A DNA stretch of 64,000 bases from Pseudarthrobacter oxydans. GTDB lineage: Bacteria; Actinomycetota; Actinomycetes; Actinomycetales; Micrococcaceae. The stretch's first letter is position 1; every line of letters begins with the position of its first letter. Shown piece by piece: positions 51,681 to 63,114 of this stretch. The DNA is taken from NCBI RefSeq assembly GCF_013314975.1, contig NZ_JABTYH010000003.1:1-64000 (forward strand). Direction: 5' to 3'. A program made the position numbers and the translations under genes. A model generated the notes under the pieces. That model was not told where the DNA came from and made no database searches. It was given only the letters and a program-made list of their open reading frames with translations.

Positions 51681-51719
51681 GCTGGTGCAGTCCCCGCGTA
51701 CGGCGGCAACTGCACCAGC
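51681..51719 (-). terminator. Hairpin downstream of DUF4383 gene
   Basis: GCTGGTGCAGT and ACTGCACCAGC, 11 perfect pairs around a 17-base loop. It lies 75 bases beyond the stop of the leftward DUF4383 gene. No T-run is present, so its role as terminator is uncertain. Confidence 0.5.
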
Positions 51720-51795
51720 CAGTAGGACGAATATCTTCAGAACTTAGGGTTCTTCTTCATTCGCGGCTCCTGTTTCCCGGTTTACGGATTCCGGG

Positions 51796-52254
51796 CTATG
51801 GCCTGCGGGCCGCCGTCCTGGAAAACAGCCAGCCGGCAACAATCATCACGACGCCCAGGACCAGGTGTGCCCAGTTGTCCATCATGTTCAGGGCCAGGAA
51901 GTTCGCCGCTGAATCGACTCCGACAATGAGCCCGAAAATGGCCAGGACGATGTAAAGTCCGCCTGCCCCCAGGAGGAAGTTCCGTGCCCCGTGTTCAGTC
52001 CGGGACATGGCCCAGCCGGTGGCACCGATGGCCAGCTGCACGACGTTAAGCAGCATGGACACCTGGAACAGCCCCAGGAACATGGCGTGCGACGCCGGTC
52101 CGAGGAACATCAGTTCGCTGTATTGGGTGGTGACACCCGGGATGAAGCCCAGGACACCGACCAGCATCAAAAGGATTCCCACTCCCATGCCGGCGTTTTG
52201 GACGTCTGCCCGGCCAAAATGGACGCCGTGTGCATGTGGGGATGCGGTAGTCAT
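51796..52254 (-). CDS. DUF4383 membrane protein
   Basis: A 152-residue membrane protein with four hydrophobic helices, fitting DUF4383 (GMGVGILLMLVGVLGFIPGVTTQYSELMFLGPASHAMFLGLFQVSMLLNVVQLAIG). The N-terminus holds a short His/Ala-rich cytoplasmic tail. GGAGGGAAGAA directly precedes the ATG. A longer frame is excluded because it would overlap the divergent gene. The function is unknown; family members often sit near stress genes in actinobacteria, as here beside the PRC-barrel gene. Confidence 0.9.
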   Translation of the reverse strand: MTTASPHAHGVHFGRADVQNAGMGVGILLMLVGVLGFIPGVTTQYSELMFLGPASHAMFLGLFQVSMLLNVVQLAIGATGWAMSRTEHGARNFLLGAGGLYIVLAIFGLIVGVDSAANFLALNMMDNWAHLVLGVVMIVAGWLFSRTAARRP

Positions 52255-52408
52255 TTCTTCCCTCCAATCCACTCGTTGTGGACAGTTAAATTTTACGGCG
52301 GACCACTCCGAAAAGCGCCGGAACAGCGTGCTCCGGACTTCGGCCGATATAGCGGTTGAGCCTGTCGTTCCCCGCCAGGACGCCCCTGCCGTGACACCAT
52401 GGGGCACG

Positions 52409-53728
52409 ATGAAAATGCGTGCTGACCAGACCGGAGACCGTGGCCTTCCCATGCCCTTATGGCTGCAGGGTGCCCTCGAAACGGCGCAGGCAGCCATCAT
52501 TTCCGCGCTGGCGGTGATCGCCCCGATCATCGCTGTGTGGGCCACTGCCGGCTTCCAGAACAGCTCCTTCGACGTCCTGGCCCGCCTGGCGGGGCAGTCC
52601 TGGCTGCTGGTTCACGGAGTTCCGCTGGAACTCAGCGCCGCAGGTTCGGACGCCGCAGGCAACGGGGAATCCGGCGTTCTGTCGCTGGTTCCGCTGGGCC
52701 TTACCTTGCTGCCTTTCCTCCTTGCGTGGCGCGCCGGCCGGCGCCTCGCCCGCGCTTCCTACACCGACCAGCTGTGGCAGGCATTGCTCGGCTCATGGGT
52801 TGTCTACGCCGCCTTCGGAACGGCCACCGGCTTCGTCTGCCGTACCCCGGACGTGGGCATCAATCCCTGGTTCGCCATGCTGATCCCGCTTATTCCCTAC
52901 GCTCTCGGCATGGTGATTGGCGCCCGACGGGAGGCCGGTTCCTGGAGCCGGCTCATCGGCGTCGACGCCGTGGACTGGATTTCCCGCACCAGCCAGCATT
53001 CGCGGTGGGCAGGCTCCTACCTTGCTTCCGCCGGCAAGGCCGGCTTTGTGGCCACCGTTTCAGCGCTGGCCTTGGCTGCCGTGCTGCTGGCAGTGGACCT
53101 GTTCATCCACTGGAACCTGGTGGTTGCCGTCTATGAGGCGCTCGACGCCGGCGCAGCAGGGGGTGCCGCCCTGACCATTGCGCAACTCGGGTTCCTCCCC
53201 AACCTTGCGGTCTTCGCCCTGGCCTGGACGTCCGGGGCCGGCTTTGCCATGGGGATCGGTTCACAGGTGGGGCCCCTGGGGACGGCCGTCGGACCCCTGC
53301 CGTCCATTCCGGTGCTGGCCGCCATCCCCTCCGGGCCACTGGACTACGCCTTAGTGGCCCTGATTGTCCCGGTGCTGGCGGGCGTGCTGGCCGGCTGGTG
53401 GTTCCTGCGCGAAGGCGAAAACCACTTCGATGAGTGGCTTTCCATCAAGGTCCGTGCCCGCTGGTTCACGGCAACAGTGTCCACCCTGGTGCTGGGGATC
53501 CTCGCCGGCCTGGCAGCCGGGCTCCTGTCCTTCGGCCTGGCCTGGCTGGCCCGCGGCTCGGCGGGAATCGGCCGCCTGACGGACATTGGTCCGGACCCGT
53601 TCTGGACTGCGGTGTGGCTGGCTGCGGAAGTGGCTGTCGGCGTCGTGATCGGTTACGCGGCCGGGCCATGGCTGGAACGCGAGCAGGCGGCGTCGGTCGA
53701 GGACGCGGAACTGGTTTCCCGCGCTTAG
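52409..53728 (+). CDS. DUF6350-type polytopic membrane protein
   Basis: A 439-residue integral membrane protein with about ten hydrophobic helices, matching the actinobacterial DUF6350 type that is commonly encoded next to purN. Landmarks are LQGALETAQAAIISALAVIAPIIAVW, SLVPLGLTLLPFLLAWRAGRRLAR and FLPNLAVFALAWTSGAGFAMGIGSQVGPLG, the last being the best conserved stretch. Its function is unknown; a cell-division or envelope role has been proposed for some relatives. The ATG at MKMRADQ has only a weak ribosome site; a GTG six codons earlier is possible. A small convergent membrane gene and then purN follow. Confidence 0.82.
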   Translation: MKMRADQTGDRGLPMPLWLQGALETAQAAIISALAVIAPIIAVWATAGFQNSSFDVLARLAGQSWLLVHGVPLELSAAGSDAAGNGESGVLSLVPLGLTLLPFLLAWRAGRRLARASYTDQLWQALLGSWVVYAAFGTATGFVCRTPDVGINPWFAMLIPLIPYALGMVIGARREAGSWSRLIGVDAVDWISRTSQHSRWAGSYLASAGKAGFVATVSALALAAVLLAVDLFIHWNLVVAVYEALDAGAAGGAALTIAQLGFLPNLAVFALAWTSGAGFAMGIGSQVGPLGTAVGPLPSIPVLAAIPSGPLDYALVALIVPVLAGVLAGWWFLREGENHFDEWLSIKVRARWFTATVSTLVLGILAGLAAGLLSFGLAWLARGSAGIGRLTDIGPDPFWTAVWLAAEVAVGVVIGYAAGPWLEREQAASVEDAELVSRA

Positions 53729-53759
53729 GGGCAGCAGTGCCGCATCTGCGTGGGGGTGG

Positions 53760-54191
53760 CTAGGGGAGCTGCCGGGGCAGTGAGCTTTCCAGTTGCACCC
53801 GGCACGCCGACTGCGCCTGGTCCGTGAGCGCCCGTCCCATGCACGCCTGGTACTGGCGCACTTCGTCGAAGAATACGGCGGTGACCAGGATCAGCAGCAC
53901 CATGATGGCGGACACCACCAGGCCGGAGATGGTGCCGATCAGGACCAGCCTGGATTCTTTCAGCTTCGCGGCCCGTACCAGGAGGACAATGCCCAGGGCC
54001 ACACTGGCCGCCGTGAGGATCCCGGTCAGCCAGAGGTAGTTGACGTCCAGCTGGTAGACGAAGAAGCCGCCGAGCACCGAGATGACGAACATCCGGAACA
54101 GGGTATGGGTCTTGGACAGCGAGGCTTTGGCGGCCTCGCTGAGCGGCGGCCTGGTCCGCTGCTGCCCAGCCGGTTCGGGGGAGGTGTTCAT
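53760..54191 (-). CDS. Small four-helix membrane protein of unknown function
   Basis: Unrecognised 143-residue protein. An N-terminal polar region (NTSPEPAGQQRTRPPLSEAAKASLSKTH) is followed by three hydrophobic helices (FVISVLGGFFVYQLDV, WLTGILTAASVALGIVLLV and LIGTISGLVVSAIMVLLILVTAVF). A C-terminal part with two cysteines (YQACMGRALTDQAQSACRVQLESS) is probably outside the membrane and disulfide-linked. The start ATG lies 40 bases from the divergent purN start. Similar DUF4190-like or FxsA-like small proteins exist, but no firm match can be claimed. Confidence 0.72.
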   Translation of the reverse strand: MNTSPEPAGQQRTRPPLSEAAKASLSKTHTLFRMFVISVLGGFFVYQLDVNYLWLTGILTAASVALGIVLLVRAAKLKESRLVLIGTISGLVVSAIMVLLILVTAVFFDEVRQYQACMGRALTDQAQSACRVQLESSLPRQLP

Positions 54192-54230
54192 GTTTTCCAG
54201 CCTACGCGAGCCTGCCCATAAGCTAGAGCC

Positions 54231-54824
54231 ATGCGCATCGTAGTCCTCGTTTCCGGTACCGGGTCCAACCTCCAGGCTGTCATTGACGCGGTCAGGGCGG
54301 GGGAGCTGGACGTGGAAATCGCGGCTGTGGGTGCCGACCGTCCGGGCACCTTCGGGGTGGAACGGTCCGCGGCCGCAGGGATCCCGACGTTCGTGGTTGA
54401 CTTCAAGGCCTACCCGGACCGGGCCGCCTGGAATGCCGCGTTGACCGACGCAGTGGCCCGGTTCCAGCCCGATGTGGTGGTCTCCTCCGGGTTCATGCGC
54501 ATCGTCAGCCCGGAGTTCATCGATGCCTTCAACGGCAAGTACCTGAACACGCACCCGGCACTGCTTCCGGCCTTCCCGGGCGCCCACGGGGTGCGGGACG
54601 CCATGGCCTACGGCGTGAAGGTCAGCGGCTGCACCGTGCACTGGGCGGACGCCGGGGTGGACACCGGCCCCATCATCGCCCAGGAGGCCGTGGCCATCGA
54701 GGACTCCGACACCGAGGAAACCCTGCACGAGCGCATCAAAGTCGTGGAGCGCCGACTGCTGGTGTCCACCCTGGCCTCGCTCGCCGCCGGCCGCCGCGCC
54801 GGCGCCTCGAACCTCCCCGCCTGA
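54231..54824 (+). CDS. purN: Phosphoribosylglycinamide formyltransferase
   Basis: Third step of purine synthesis: transfers formyl from 10-formyltetrahydrofolate to GAR. The 197-residue enzyme has the nucleotide-binding start VLVSGTGSNLQAVIDAV. The catalytic Asn-His pair lies in KYLNTHPALLPAFPGAHGVRDA, and the catalytic Asp in HWADAGVDTGPIIAQ. Length and motifs are standard. In many relatives purN is directly followed by purH. Here a nuclease-like gene flanked by palindromic repeats and an inverted transporter gene lie between them. A 67-bp palindrome begins 14 bases after the stop and probably terminates the transcript. Confidence 0.95.
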   Translation: MRIVVLVSGTGSNLQAVIDAVRAGELDVEIAAVGADRPGTFGVERSAAAGIPTFVVDFKAYPDRAAWNAALTDAVARFQPDVVVSSGFMRIVSPEFIDAFNGKYLNTHPALLPAFPGAHGVRDAMAYGVKVSGCTVHWADAGVDTGPIIAQEAVAIEDSDTEETLHERIKVVERRLLVSTLASLAAGRRAGASNLPA

Positions 54825-54837
54825 CCCCTCCACCCCA

Positions 54838-54904
54838 CCCAACTAGGTAGCAGCAGATGTCGGAATAGGGGCCCAAACCGACATCTGCTGCTACCTACTT
54901 GGGG
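54838..54904. repeat. 67-bp palindromic repeat, copy 1 (after purN)
   Basis: Arms CCCAACTAGGTAGCAGCAGA...TGTCGG and CCGACATCTGCTGCTACC...TTGGGG enclose the loop AATAGGGGCCCAAA. It is 61/67 identical, loop included, to the copy at 55893. Confidence 0.92.
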
Positions 54905-54965
54905 AGCGGGGGCGCTCCTGTGGATAACTTCGGCAGTCCCGGCCGGAAATTTGCCACGATGAGCC

Positions 54966-55901
54966 ATGAGAACTCCGCGGCCTATGCCGGACCTGCTTCC
55001 ATCCGGCGCCTTTACTTTCCGGGAAGCGGCCGACGCCGGAGTTACAGTAGGGCGGCTGCGGCACCATTCCCTGGACACACCGAGCCGGGGGATCAGGCAG
55101 ACGTTTCACCCTCGGCTTCCTGAGCAGGAGTCAATTGTCCGGCCGTTGACACTGGTCACCGGATTCTCTGCAGCCTCCCATGCGACGGCCTTCACGCTGT
55201 GGTCCTTCCCAGGGTTCCTCCCTGGGAAGGACGACCCCATCACCCACATCTCCAGGCCGGACACTAAAGCCATTCCGCGCCGAAGCGGAGTCCGGGGACA
55301 CCGCGGCCAGTTTTTTGCTGACGAGATCGTGACCCATAACGGCCTCCTGATCACCTCCCGGGTAAGGACCTGGTTGGACTGTTCCCGCAAGATGAGCATC
55401 GAAGAACTGACTGTTGTTGCCGATCACCTGCTGCGGATCCCGCGGCCGGACTTCGAAGGCAGGTCCGAGCCCCATGCAACCCGGGAGGATCTTGAGGAAA
55501 TGCTCGACCGGCACAAGGGGACGCCCGGTATCAGGAAGGCCCGGGTTGCGGTTGACCGTTCCCGGATAGGAGCGGACTCCGCGCAGGAAACCAGGCTGCG
55601 GCTTGCGCTGGAGGACGCCGGATTGCCCGAACCCCTCCTGAACATGGTCAGGGAGTTTGGTTCCGGCGTCGTCCGCCAACCCGACCTGAGCTATCCGGAA
55701 CAGAAAGTAGCGGTGGAGTACGACGGTGAAGGGCATTCCGAGGCTGCTCAGATCGTCCGCGATATTGCCCGTGAGGAGGACTTTGCCCGGGCAGGCTGGC
55801 TGCTTGTGAGGATCTCGAAGCGGCACATGGAGAACGAGGCGCGGCCCGCCGTCGCCAAAGTCCGTTCGGCGCTGCTGAACCGGGGCTGGTCGCCCAACTA
55901 G
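54966..55901 (+). CDS. DUF559-like endonuclease with N-terminal AbiEi-type winged helix
   Basis: A 311-residue protein of a type abundant in Arthrobacter-like genomes. The N-terminal part (GAFTFREAADAGVTVGRLRHHSLDTPSRGIRQTF) resembles the winged helix of AbiEi antitoxin-like proteins. The middle has DEIVTHNGLLITSRVRTWLDCS. The C-terminal half is Vsr/DUF559-like, with RQPDLSYPEQKVAVEYDGEGHSE holding a PD-(D/E)xK pattern (Asp, Glu-x-Asp), then ARAGWLLVRISKRHM. It is enclosed by two near-identical palindromic repeats. Its stop codon is inside the second one. The role is unknown; DNA repair, defence or mobility are possible. The start follows the first credible ATG; an earlier frame is absent. 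Confidence 0.78.
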   Translation: MRTPRPMPDLLPSGAFTFREAADAGVTVGRLRHHSLDTPSRGIRQTFHPRLPEQESIVRPLTLVTGFSAASHATAFTLWSFPGFLPGKDDPITHISRPDTKAIPRRSGVRGHRGQFFADEIVTHNGLLITSRVRTWLDCSRKMSIEELTVVADHLLRIPRPDFEGRSEPHATREDLEEMLDRHKGTPGIRKARVAVDRSRIGADSAQETRLRLALEDAGLPEPLLNMVREFGSGVVRQPDLSYPEQKVAVEYDGEGHSEAAQIVRDIAREEDFARAGWLLVRISKRHMENEARPAVAKVRSALLNRGWSPN

Positions 55902-55959
55902 GTAGCAGCAGATGCCGGAATGCGGGCTCAAAGCGACATCTGCTGCTACCTAGTTGGGG
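55893..55959. repeat. 67-bp palindromic repeat, copy 2 (at the DUF559 stop)
   Basis: Same orientation and length as the copy at 54838, with six differences of which four are in or beside the loop. Its left arm encodes the last residues and TAG stop of the DUF559-like gene. It also lies 13 bases from the end of the convergent MFS gene. Confidence 0.92.
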
Positions 55960-55971
55960 TGGGGAAGGGGG

Positions 55972-57324
55972 TTACTCGAGGCGGCGCTGCTTGGTCTCCG
56001 GGGAGAAGAACGCCATCCACAGCACCGCGATCAGGACCAGCCCGCCGGCGAGGGCGAAGGACGTGGCCAGCCCCAGCTCGGGCCAGAAGTAGTTGGCGAA
56101 AATGAGCGGCCCGAAGCCGGCGCCCAGGCGGGAGAAGGTGGATGCCCAGCCGAAGCCGGTGCCGCGCAGCTCGGTGGGGTAGAGCTCGGACACGTAGGCG
56201 TACAGCACCGGGATGGCCACCTGCACCACGAACCCGAACACCAGCAGCCAGAACACCGCCGCCGTGGGGATGTCCACCACAAAAGCCACGATCACCAGGG
56301 TCAGCGCGGACAACGGGCCGGTGATGGCCAGGATCCATTTGCGCCCAACCCGTTCCACCAGCAGGGCGGCCACAACAACACCCAGAAGCCCCACGGCTGC
56401 CATGGACGCCGTGGTGACGAACGCCTTGTACTCTGCGAACCCGGCGCCGATCAGGATCCTGGGCATCCAGGTCAGTGACAGGTAATAGACCAGCAGGATG
56501 CTGAAGAACAGGGCCCAGGCCGTGGCAGTAATCTTCCAGTTGAACTGCCAGACCAGCCGCAGCTGGTGCCAGGCGCTGCCGGCCGAGAGCCGGGGCACTT
56601 CCTTGGCATCGGGCAGGCTGTAGGCGCGGGGTTCCGCACCGGTCGCGGCCACCAGCCCGTCGATCACCTTGGCCGCCTCCTCACGCCGGCCCTTGCGGAT
56701 CAGGAACAGCGGGGACTCCGGGACGCTGCGCCGGACCCAGAACACCAGCAGGGCGGGCAGGACCATCACCAGCATGGTGAGCCGCCAGTCGCCGTACAGG
56801 GCCACGAGCCCGGCCGACACAAAGCCCGCCAGGGCTGCCCCCACCGGCCACCAGCCGTCCATCGCCGTGAGGACCTTGCCGCGCTGCTTGCGGGGGGTGA
56901 ACTCACCCACCAGTGCGTAGTCCACCGGGATGCAGCCGCCCAGGCCGAACCCGGCCATGAAGCGGAACACGCAGAACCAGATGAAGTCGGGGGAGAAGGC
57001 GCCCAGGACGGTGAAGAGCGAGAAGATCAGCAGCGTGGCCGTGAAGGCCTTCTTGCGTCCGATGGTGTCGGCGATGGTGCCCCACACAAACGCGCCCACG
57101 GCCATGCCGATCAGGTTCGAGGTCCCCACCCAGGCCACCTCGCCCGGGGAAAGGGCCCAGTGGGTTGAGAGCAAAGGAATGAGGATGCCGTTGAGCGTCA
57201 CGTCCCAGGCATCGAACATGAAGCCGAGGCCGCCGATCAGAAAGATCTTGCCCTGGACTTTCCATCGCCAGGGCAGTTCCTGGACCACCTGTTCGCCGCT
57301 CGGCACAGTGGTGTAAGTATTCAT
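55972..57324 (-). CDS. MFS transporter, sugar porter-like
   Basis: Predicted 12-helix major facilitator importer of the sugar-porter/aromatic-acid type. Landmarks are [19 protein letters not shown] in helix 1 and [13 protein letters not shown] in loop 2-3. Loop 4-5 has [48 protein letters not shown] follows helix 6, and [17 protein letters not shown] is in the second half. The ATG at [12 protein letters not shown] has AGGAGG upstream. It is inverted relative to purN and purH and lies between them. Substrate is unknown. Confidence 0.9.
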   Translation of the reverse strand: MNTYTTVPSGEQVVQELPWRWKVQGKIFLIGGLGFMFDAWDVTLNGILIPLLSTHWALSPGEVAWVGTSNLIGMAVGAFVWGTIADTIGRKKAFTATLLIFSLFTVLGAFSPDFIWFCVFRFMAGFGLGGCIPVDYALVGEFTPRKQRGKVLTAMDGWWPVGAALAGFVSAGLVALYGDWRLTMLVMVLPALLVFWVRRSVPESPLFLIRKGRREEAAKVIDGLVAATGAEPRAYSLPDAKEVPRLSAGSAWHQLRLVWQFNWKITATAWALFFSILLVYYLSLTWMPRILIGAGFAEYKAFVTTASMAAVGLLGVVVAALLVERVGRKWILAITGPLSALTLVIVAFVVDIPTAAVFWLLVFGFVVQVAIPVLYAYVSELYPTELRGTGFGWASTFSRLGAGFGPLIFANYFWPELGLATSFALAGGLVLIAVLWMAFFSPETKQRRLE

Positions 57325-57466
57325 CGCAGCCTCCTGGGAAAACTTTAGCCGGGCGTACTGGGGTTCACACTCCGGCCGACTCGCGGGGCAACCTCCGCTT
57401 CGGGATAAACTGGGCCGTATCCCCACCAACCGCGGCACTGTTCCGCGAGATAAGACGGAGACATTT

Positions 57467-59152
57467 GTGAGCTTCACGCAGCATGAGCGCGTATCCATCG
57501 ACCGTGTTCCCATCCGCCGGGCACTGATCTCGGTTTACGACAAGACCGGTCTGGAGGAGCTCGCGCAGGGCCTGCATGCCGCGGGGGTGAAGCTCGTGTC
57601 CACCGGCTCCACGGCCAAGAAGATTGCCGCCGCAGGCATCCCGGTCCAGGAAGTCGAGGAAGTCACGGGTTCCCCGGAGATGTTGGACGGCCGGGTCAAG
57701 ACCCTGCACCCGCGCGTGCACGGCGGCATCCTGGCGGACCGCCGCGTGCCAGCCCACATGGACACGCTCACGCAGATGGAGATCGAACCCTTCGACCTCG
57801 TGGTGGTGAACCTCTACCCGTTCGTGGAGACCGTCAAGTCCGGTGCCGCCCAGGACGACGTCGTCGAGCAGATCGACATCGGAGGCCCCGCCATGGTGCG
57901 TTCCGCTGCGAAGAACCACGCCGCCGTCGCCATTGTGGTGGACCCGTCCTTCTACGGCCAGGTGGTCACCGCGGCCGCTGAGGGCGGCTTTGATTTGAAG
58001 ACACGACGCCGGCTGGCCGCCAAGGCGTTCGCCCACACGGCCTCCTACGACAACGCCGTGGCCACCTGGACCGCGAGCCAGTTCCTCGACGAAGACGGCG
58101 ACGGCGTCATCGACTGGCCCGCCTACGCCGGCCTGTCCCTGGAGCGGTCCGAGGTGCTGCGGTACGGCGAGAACCCGCACCAGCAGGCTGCCCTGTACGT
58201 GGACAAGGCTGCCCCGGTGGGCATTGCCCAGGCTGACCAGCTGCACGGCAAGGCCATGAGCTACAACAACTTCGTTGACGCGGACGCCGCCCTGCGCGCC
58301 GCCTACGACTTCAGCGAGCCCGCCGTGGCCATCATCAAGCACGCCAACCCCTGCGGCGTTGCCGTGGGTTCCGCAGATGCCGCGGACCCGATCGCCGATG
58401 CCCACGCCAAGGCCCACGCCTGCGACCCTGTCTCGGCTTTCGGCGGCGTCATCGCATCGAACCGCACCGTGACCGCGGGCATGGCCAATACCGTCAAGGA
58501 CATCTTCACCGAGGTTGTCATCGCGCCGGGCTTCGAACCGGAGGCCGTGGAGATCCTGTCCAAGAAGAAGAACATCCGCCTGCTCGCCCTGCCGGAAGGC
58601 TACGGCCGCTACCCCACGGAGTTCCGCCAGGTCTCCGGCGGCATGCTGGTCCAAGTCAGCGACAAGGTGGACGCCGACGGCGACAACCCCGCCAACTGGA
58701 CCCTGGCTGCGGGCGAAGCCGCGGACGAGAAGACGCTCGCGGACCTCGCCTTCGCCTGGACCGCCTGCCGCGCGGCGAAGTCCAACGCCATCCTCCTCGC
58801 CCAGGACGGCGCTGCCGTGGGCATCGGCATGGGCCAGGTCAACCGCCTGGACTCATGCCGCCTGGCCGTGGAGCGGGCCAACACCCTCGGCGTGACGGTG
58901 GAGTCCGACGTCGAAGGTGCGGGCGGTGCCTCGAACACCAGCGGTGCCTCCGCGCCTGCCCGCGCCCGCGGTGCCGTTGCTGCGTCTGACGCCTTCTTCC
59001 CGTTCGCCGACGGCCTGCAGATCCTGATCGACGCCGGCGTCCGCGCCGTGGTCCAGCCCGGCGGTTCCGTCCGGGACGAGGAAGTTATTGCCGCAGCCAA
59101 CGCCGCCGGCGTCACCATGTACTTCACCGGGGCACGCCACTTCTTCCACTAA
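57467..59152 (+). CDS. purH: Bifunctional AICAR formyltransferase/IMP cyclohydrolase
   Basis: Catalyses the last two steps of IMP synthesis. The 561-residue enzyme has the cyclohydrolase N-domain ([46 protein letters not shown]). Its transformylase C-domain has the conserved [38 protein letters not shown] and the terminal [14 protein letters not shown]...FTGARHFFH. The start is a GTG with GGAGA about ten bases before it. An Ala/Gly-rich insertion ([25 protein letters not shown]) after VTVESDVEG is unusual. No ZTP riboswitch was recognised in the 140 bases upstream. Confidence 0.96.
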   Translation: MSFTQHERVSIDRVPIRRALISVYDKTGLEELAQGLHAAGVKLVSTGSTAKKIAAAGIPVQEVEEVTGSPEMLDGRVKTLHPRVHGGILADRRVPAHMDTLTQMEIEPFDLVVVNLYPFVETVKSGAAQDDVVEQIDIGGPAMVRSAAKNHAAVAIVVDPSFYGQVVTAAAEGGFDLKTRRRLAAKAFAHTASYDNAVATWTASQFLDEDGDGVIDWPAYAGLSLERSEVLRYGENPHQQAALYVDKAAPVGIAQADQLHGKAMSYNNFVDADAALRAAYDFSEPAVAIIKHANPCGVAVGSADAADPIADAHAKAHACDPVSAFGGVIASNRTVTAGMANTVKDIFTEVVIAPGFEPEAVEILSKKKNIRLLALPEGYGRYPTEFRQVSGGMLVQVSDKVDADGDNPANWTLAAGEAADEKTLADLAFAWTACRAAKSNAILLAQDGAAVGIGMGQVNRLDSCRLAVERANTLGVTVESDVEGAGGASNTSGASAPARARGAVAASDAFFPFADGLQILIDAGVRAVVQPGGSVRDEEVIAAANAAGVTMYFTGARHFFH

Positions 59153-59273
59153 TCCCCACCGGCACCCCCTGCCTCGCTGCGTCCGCACCGGCTCCCTGCC
59201 CTCGCAAGCTCGGGGCCGGGGCCCTCGCCGGGAGCGGCTCCACGGCCAGGAAACCCTGCCGGCGCGGGCCCAT

Positions 59274-59335
59274 CATCGATTGCTCCGTACCTGCCGTTTT
59301 CGCATCCGAGAACGTCAGTTACGGAGCAATCGATG
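59274..59335. repeat. 62-bp near-perfect palindrome after purH
   Basis: Outer arms of 16 perfect bases (CATCGATTGCTCCGTA and its complement) continue into an inner stem CTGCCGTTTTCG/CGAGAACGTCAG with two mismatches. It is a larger and less GC-rich structure than the neighbouring terminator. Confidence 0.85.
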
Positions 59336-59340
59336 AGTTA

Positions 59341-59388
59341 ACGACGACGGCGCCCGCCCCGCGAAGGGGACGGGCGCCGTCGTCGTTT
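59341..59388 (+). terminator. Strong bidirectional terminator after purH
   Basis: ACGACGACGGCGCCCG pairs perfectly with CGGGCGCCGTCGTCGT, with an inner CCCC-GCGAA-GGGG stem. It is followed by TTTCC. It separates purH from the convergent small gene and protease. Confidence 0.9.
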
Positions 59389-59400
59389 CCAGGCTTTGTC

Positions 59401-59610
59401 CTACTCAGGGGTGCCGGACCCCTGGCCACCAGCGTCCGCGCCCCTCTGCTTGAGGCGCGGACCCTCCGCCGGAAGCCGCAGCTCCCGGGGCTTGGCCCCC
59501 GCCATCCGTTCCGCTGTCCAGTACTCGAGGATCTCCTCGTGCGTCTGGTCCAGTTCGGCGTGGCTGACGGGTTCCTGGCCGGACGGGGTGTCTCTAGGAG
59601 GTTGCTGCAC
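59401..59610 (-). CDS. Small protein sharing the protease propeptide motif
   Basis: A 69-residue hydrophilic protein without signal peptide. Its GTG start overlaps the 3' end of the upstream secreted protease gene by 17 bases, which suggests translational coupling. The central EEILEYWTAERMAGAKP resembles VADYWTADRMQSAIP in the propeptide of that protease. The rest is Pro/Gly/Arg-rich. It may be a degenerate leftover of a second protease gene, or a real small cytoplasmic partner. No other homology is recognised. Confidence 0.45.
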   Translation of the reverse strand: MQQPPRDTPSGQEPVSHAELDQTHEEILEYWTAERMAGAKPRELRLPAEGPRLKQRGADAGGQGSGTPE

Positions 59611-60553
59611 TGGCGTAGGTCTGCTGGATGACGGATCCCCAGTACGGGCCGTACATCACAGCGGAGCGGTTGTAGCCATAGCTGTTGACGGAGTTCTGGA
59701 CGCCCGAAGAGCTGGTGCCGATGAACCACGGGCCGCCTGAGGAGCCGCCGGTCATGTCGCAGGGGATGCCCTGGGTTCCAAACTGCGGGTTGTTGGGATC
59801 GTTCGTGGCCGTTCCGGTGCAGCTCTTGAGGGTCTGGCCGTTGAAGGGCGATGCCGCGGGGTAGCCGAAGGACTTGTAGGTGAGCCCGCGGGCCTCGTTG
59901 AACGCCACGCCGGATCCGCCGACAACATCGGTGAGGGTCTGGCCGTTCAGCGTGTTCATCACGGCAAAGCCGGTGTCGTAGGCCATGTCCCCGTTGGCGC
60001 TCCACTGGGTGGGGGCGTGGAGGGATTTGGCGGTCCACTTGCCATAGGGCTCGGCGCCGTTCTCGTAGGCCGGCACAAAGGCGAAGTTGGTGGCGAAGGC
60101 TCCCGGTCCCTCGTTGAGGCAGTGGCCCGCCGTGGACACGGTGCTTTCATTGGCGGAGGTTACGGCGTTGCCGGAGCAGACGTAGTTCGAGCCGGCCAGG
60201 GTGAAGAAGACCTTGCCGATGTGCTTGACCGGCGCCTCGCTCTGGGCGATGGTGGGCTTGCCCTTGGTGGCCTTGACCTCAGACTTCTTGCCCTTTTCCA
60301 CGAGACCGGCGTTGGAGCGGTTGCCGCGTTCCAGGGCCTTGCCCGCGAGGACGTCACCGGGGATGGCGCTCTGCATCCGGTCGGCCGTCCAGTAGTCGGC
60401 CACGCCCGCGGCATCCACGACAGTGCTGGTGACGGAAGGGCTTGCCTTGTCCTCCGCCGGAGCAGCGGTGGCTCCGCCGGCGGAGGTGAGTGCCAGAACG
60501 GCAGCGGCTGAGAGGCTAAGGAAGCCGGTAGCCAGAGACCTGGTGCGAGTCAT
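59594..60553 (-). CDS. Secreted trypsin/V8-like serine protease
   Basis: Predicted extracellular chymotrypsin-fold protease. Residues 1-31 are a Sec signal (MTRTRSLATGFLSLSAAAVLAL... ATA-AP). Residues ~45-110 form a propeptide with the YWTADRM motif often seen in actinobacterial secreted proteases. The catalytic triad is complete: His144 in STAGHCLNE, Asp193 in DMAYDTGFAVMN and Ser272 in MTGGSSGGPW. Cysteines at C127/C145 and near C245/C265 fit disulfides. The length (319) is normal for this group. A consensus promoter lies 55-85 bases upstream. The downstream small gene overlaps its end. Confidence 0.92.
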   Translation of the reverse strand: MTRTRSLATGFLSLSAAAVLALTSAGGATAAPAEDKASPSVTSTVVDAAGVADYWTADRMQSAIPGDVLAGKALERGNRSNAGLVEKGKKSEVKATKGKPTIAQSEAPVKHIGKVFFTLAGSNYVCSGNAVTSANESTVSTAGHCLNEGPGAFATNFAFVPAYENGAEPYGKWTAKSLHAPTQWSANGDMAYDTGFAVMNTLNGQTLTDVVGGSGVAFNEARGLTYKSFGYPAASPFNGQTLKSCTGTATNDPNNPQFGTQGIPCDMTGGSSGGPWFIGTSSSGVQNSVNSYGYNRSAVMYGPYWGSVIQQTYASAATS

Positions 60554-63104
<2,551 letters not shown>

Positions 63105-63114
63105 GCCTGCAGCA

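Noticed and set aside
57370..57466. Possible ZTP or purine riboswitch before purH
   Set aside because: The conserved ZTP pseudoknot segments could not be found; only weak hairpins are present.
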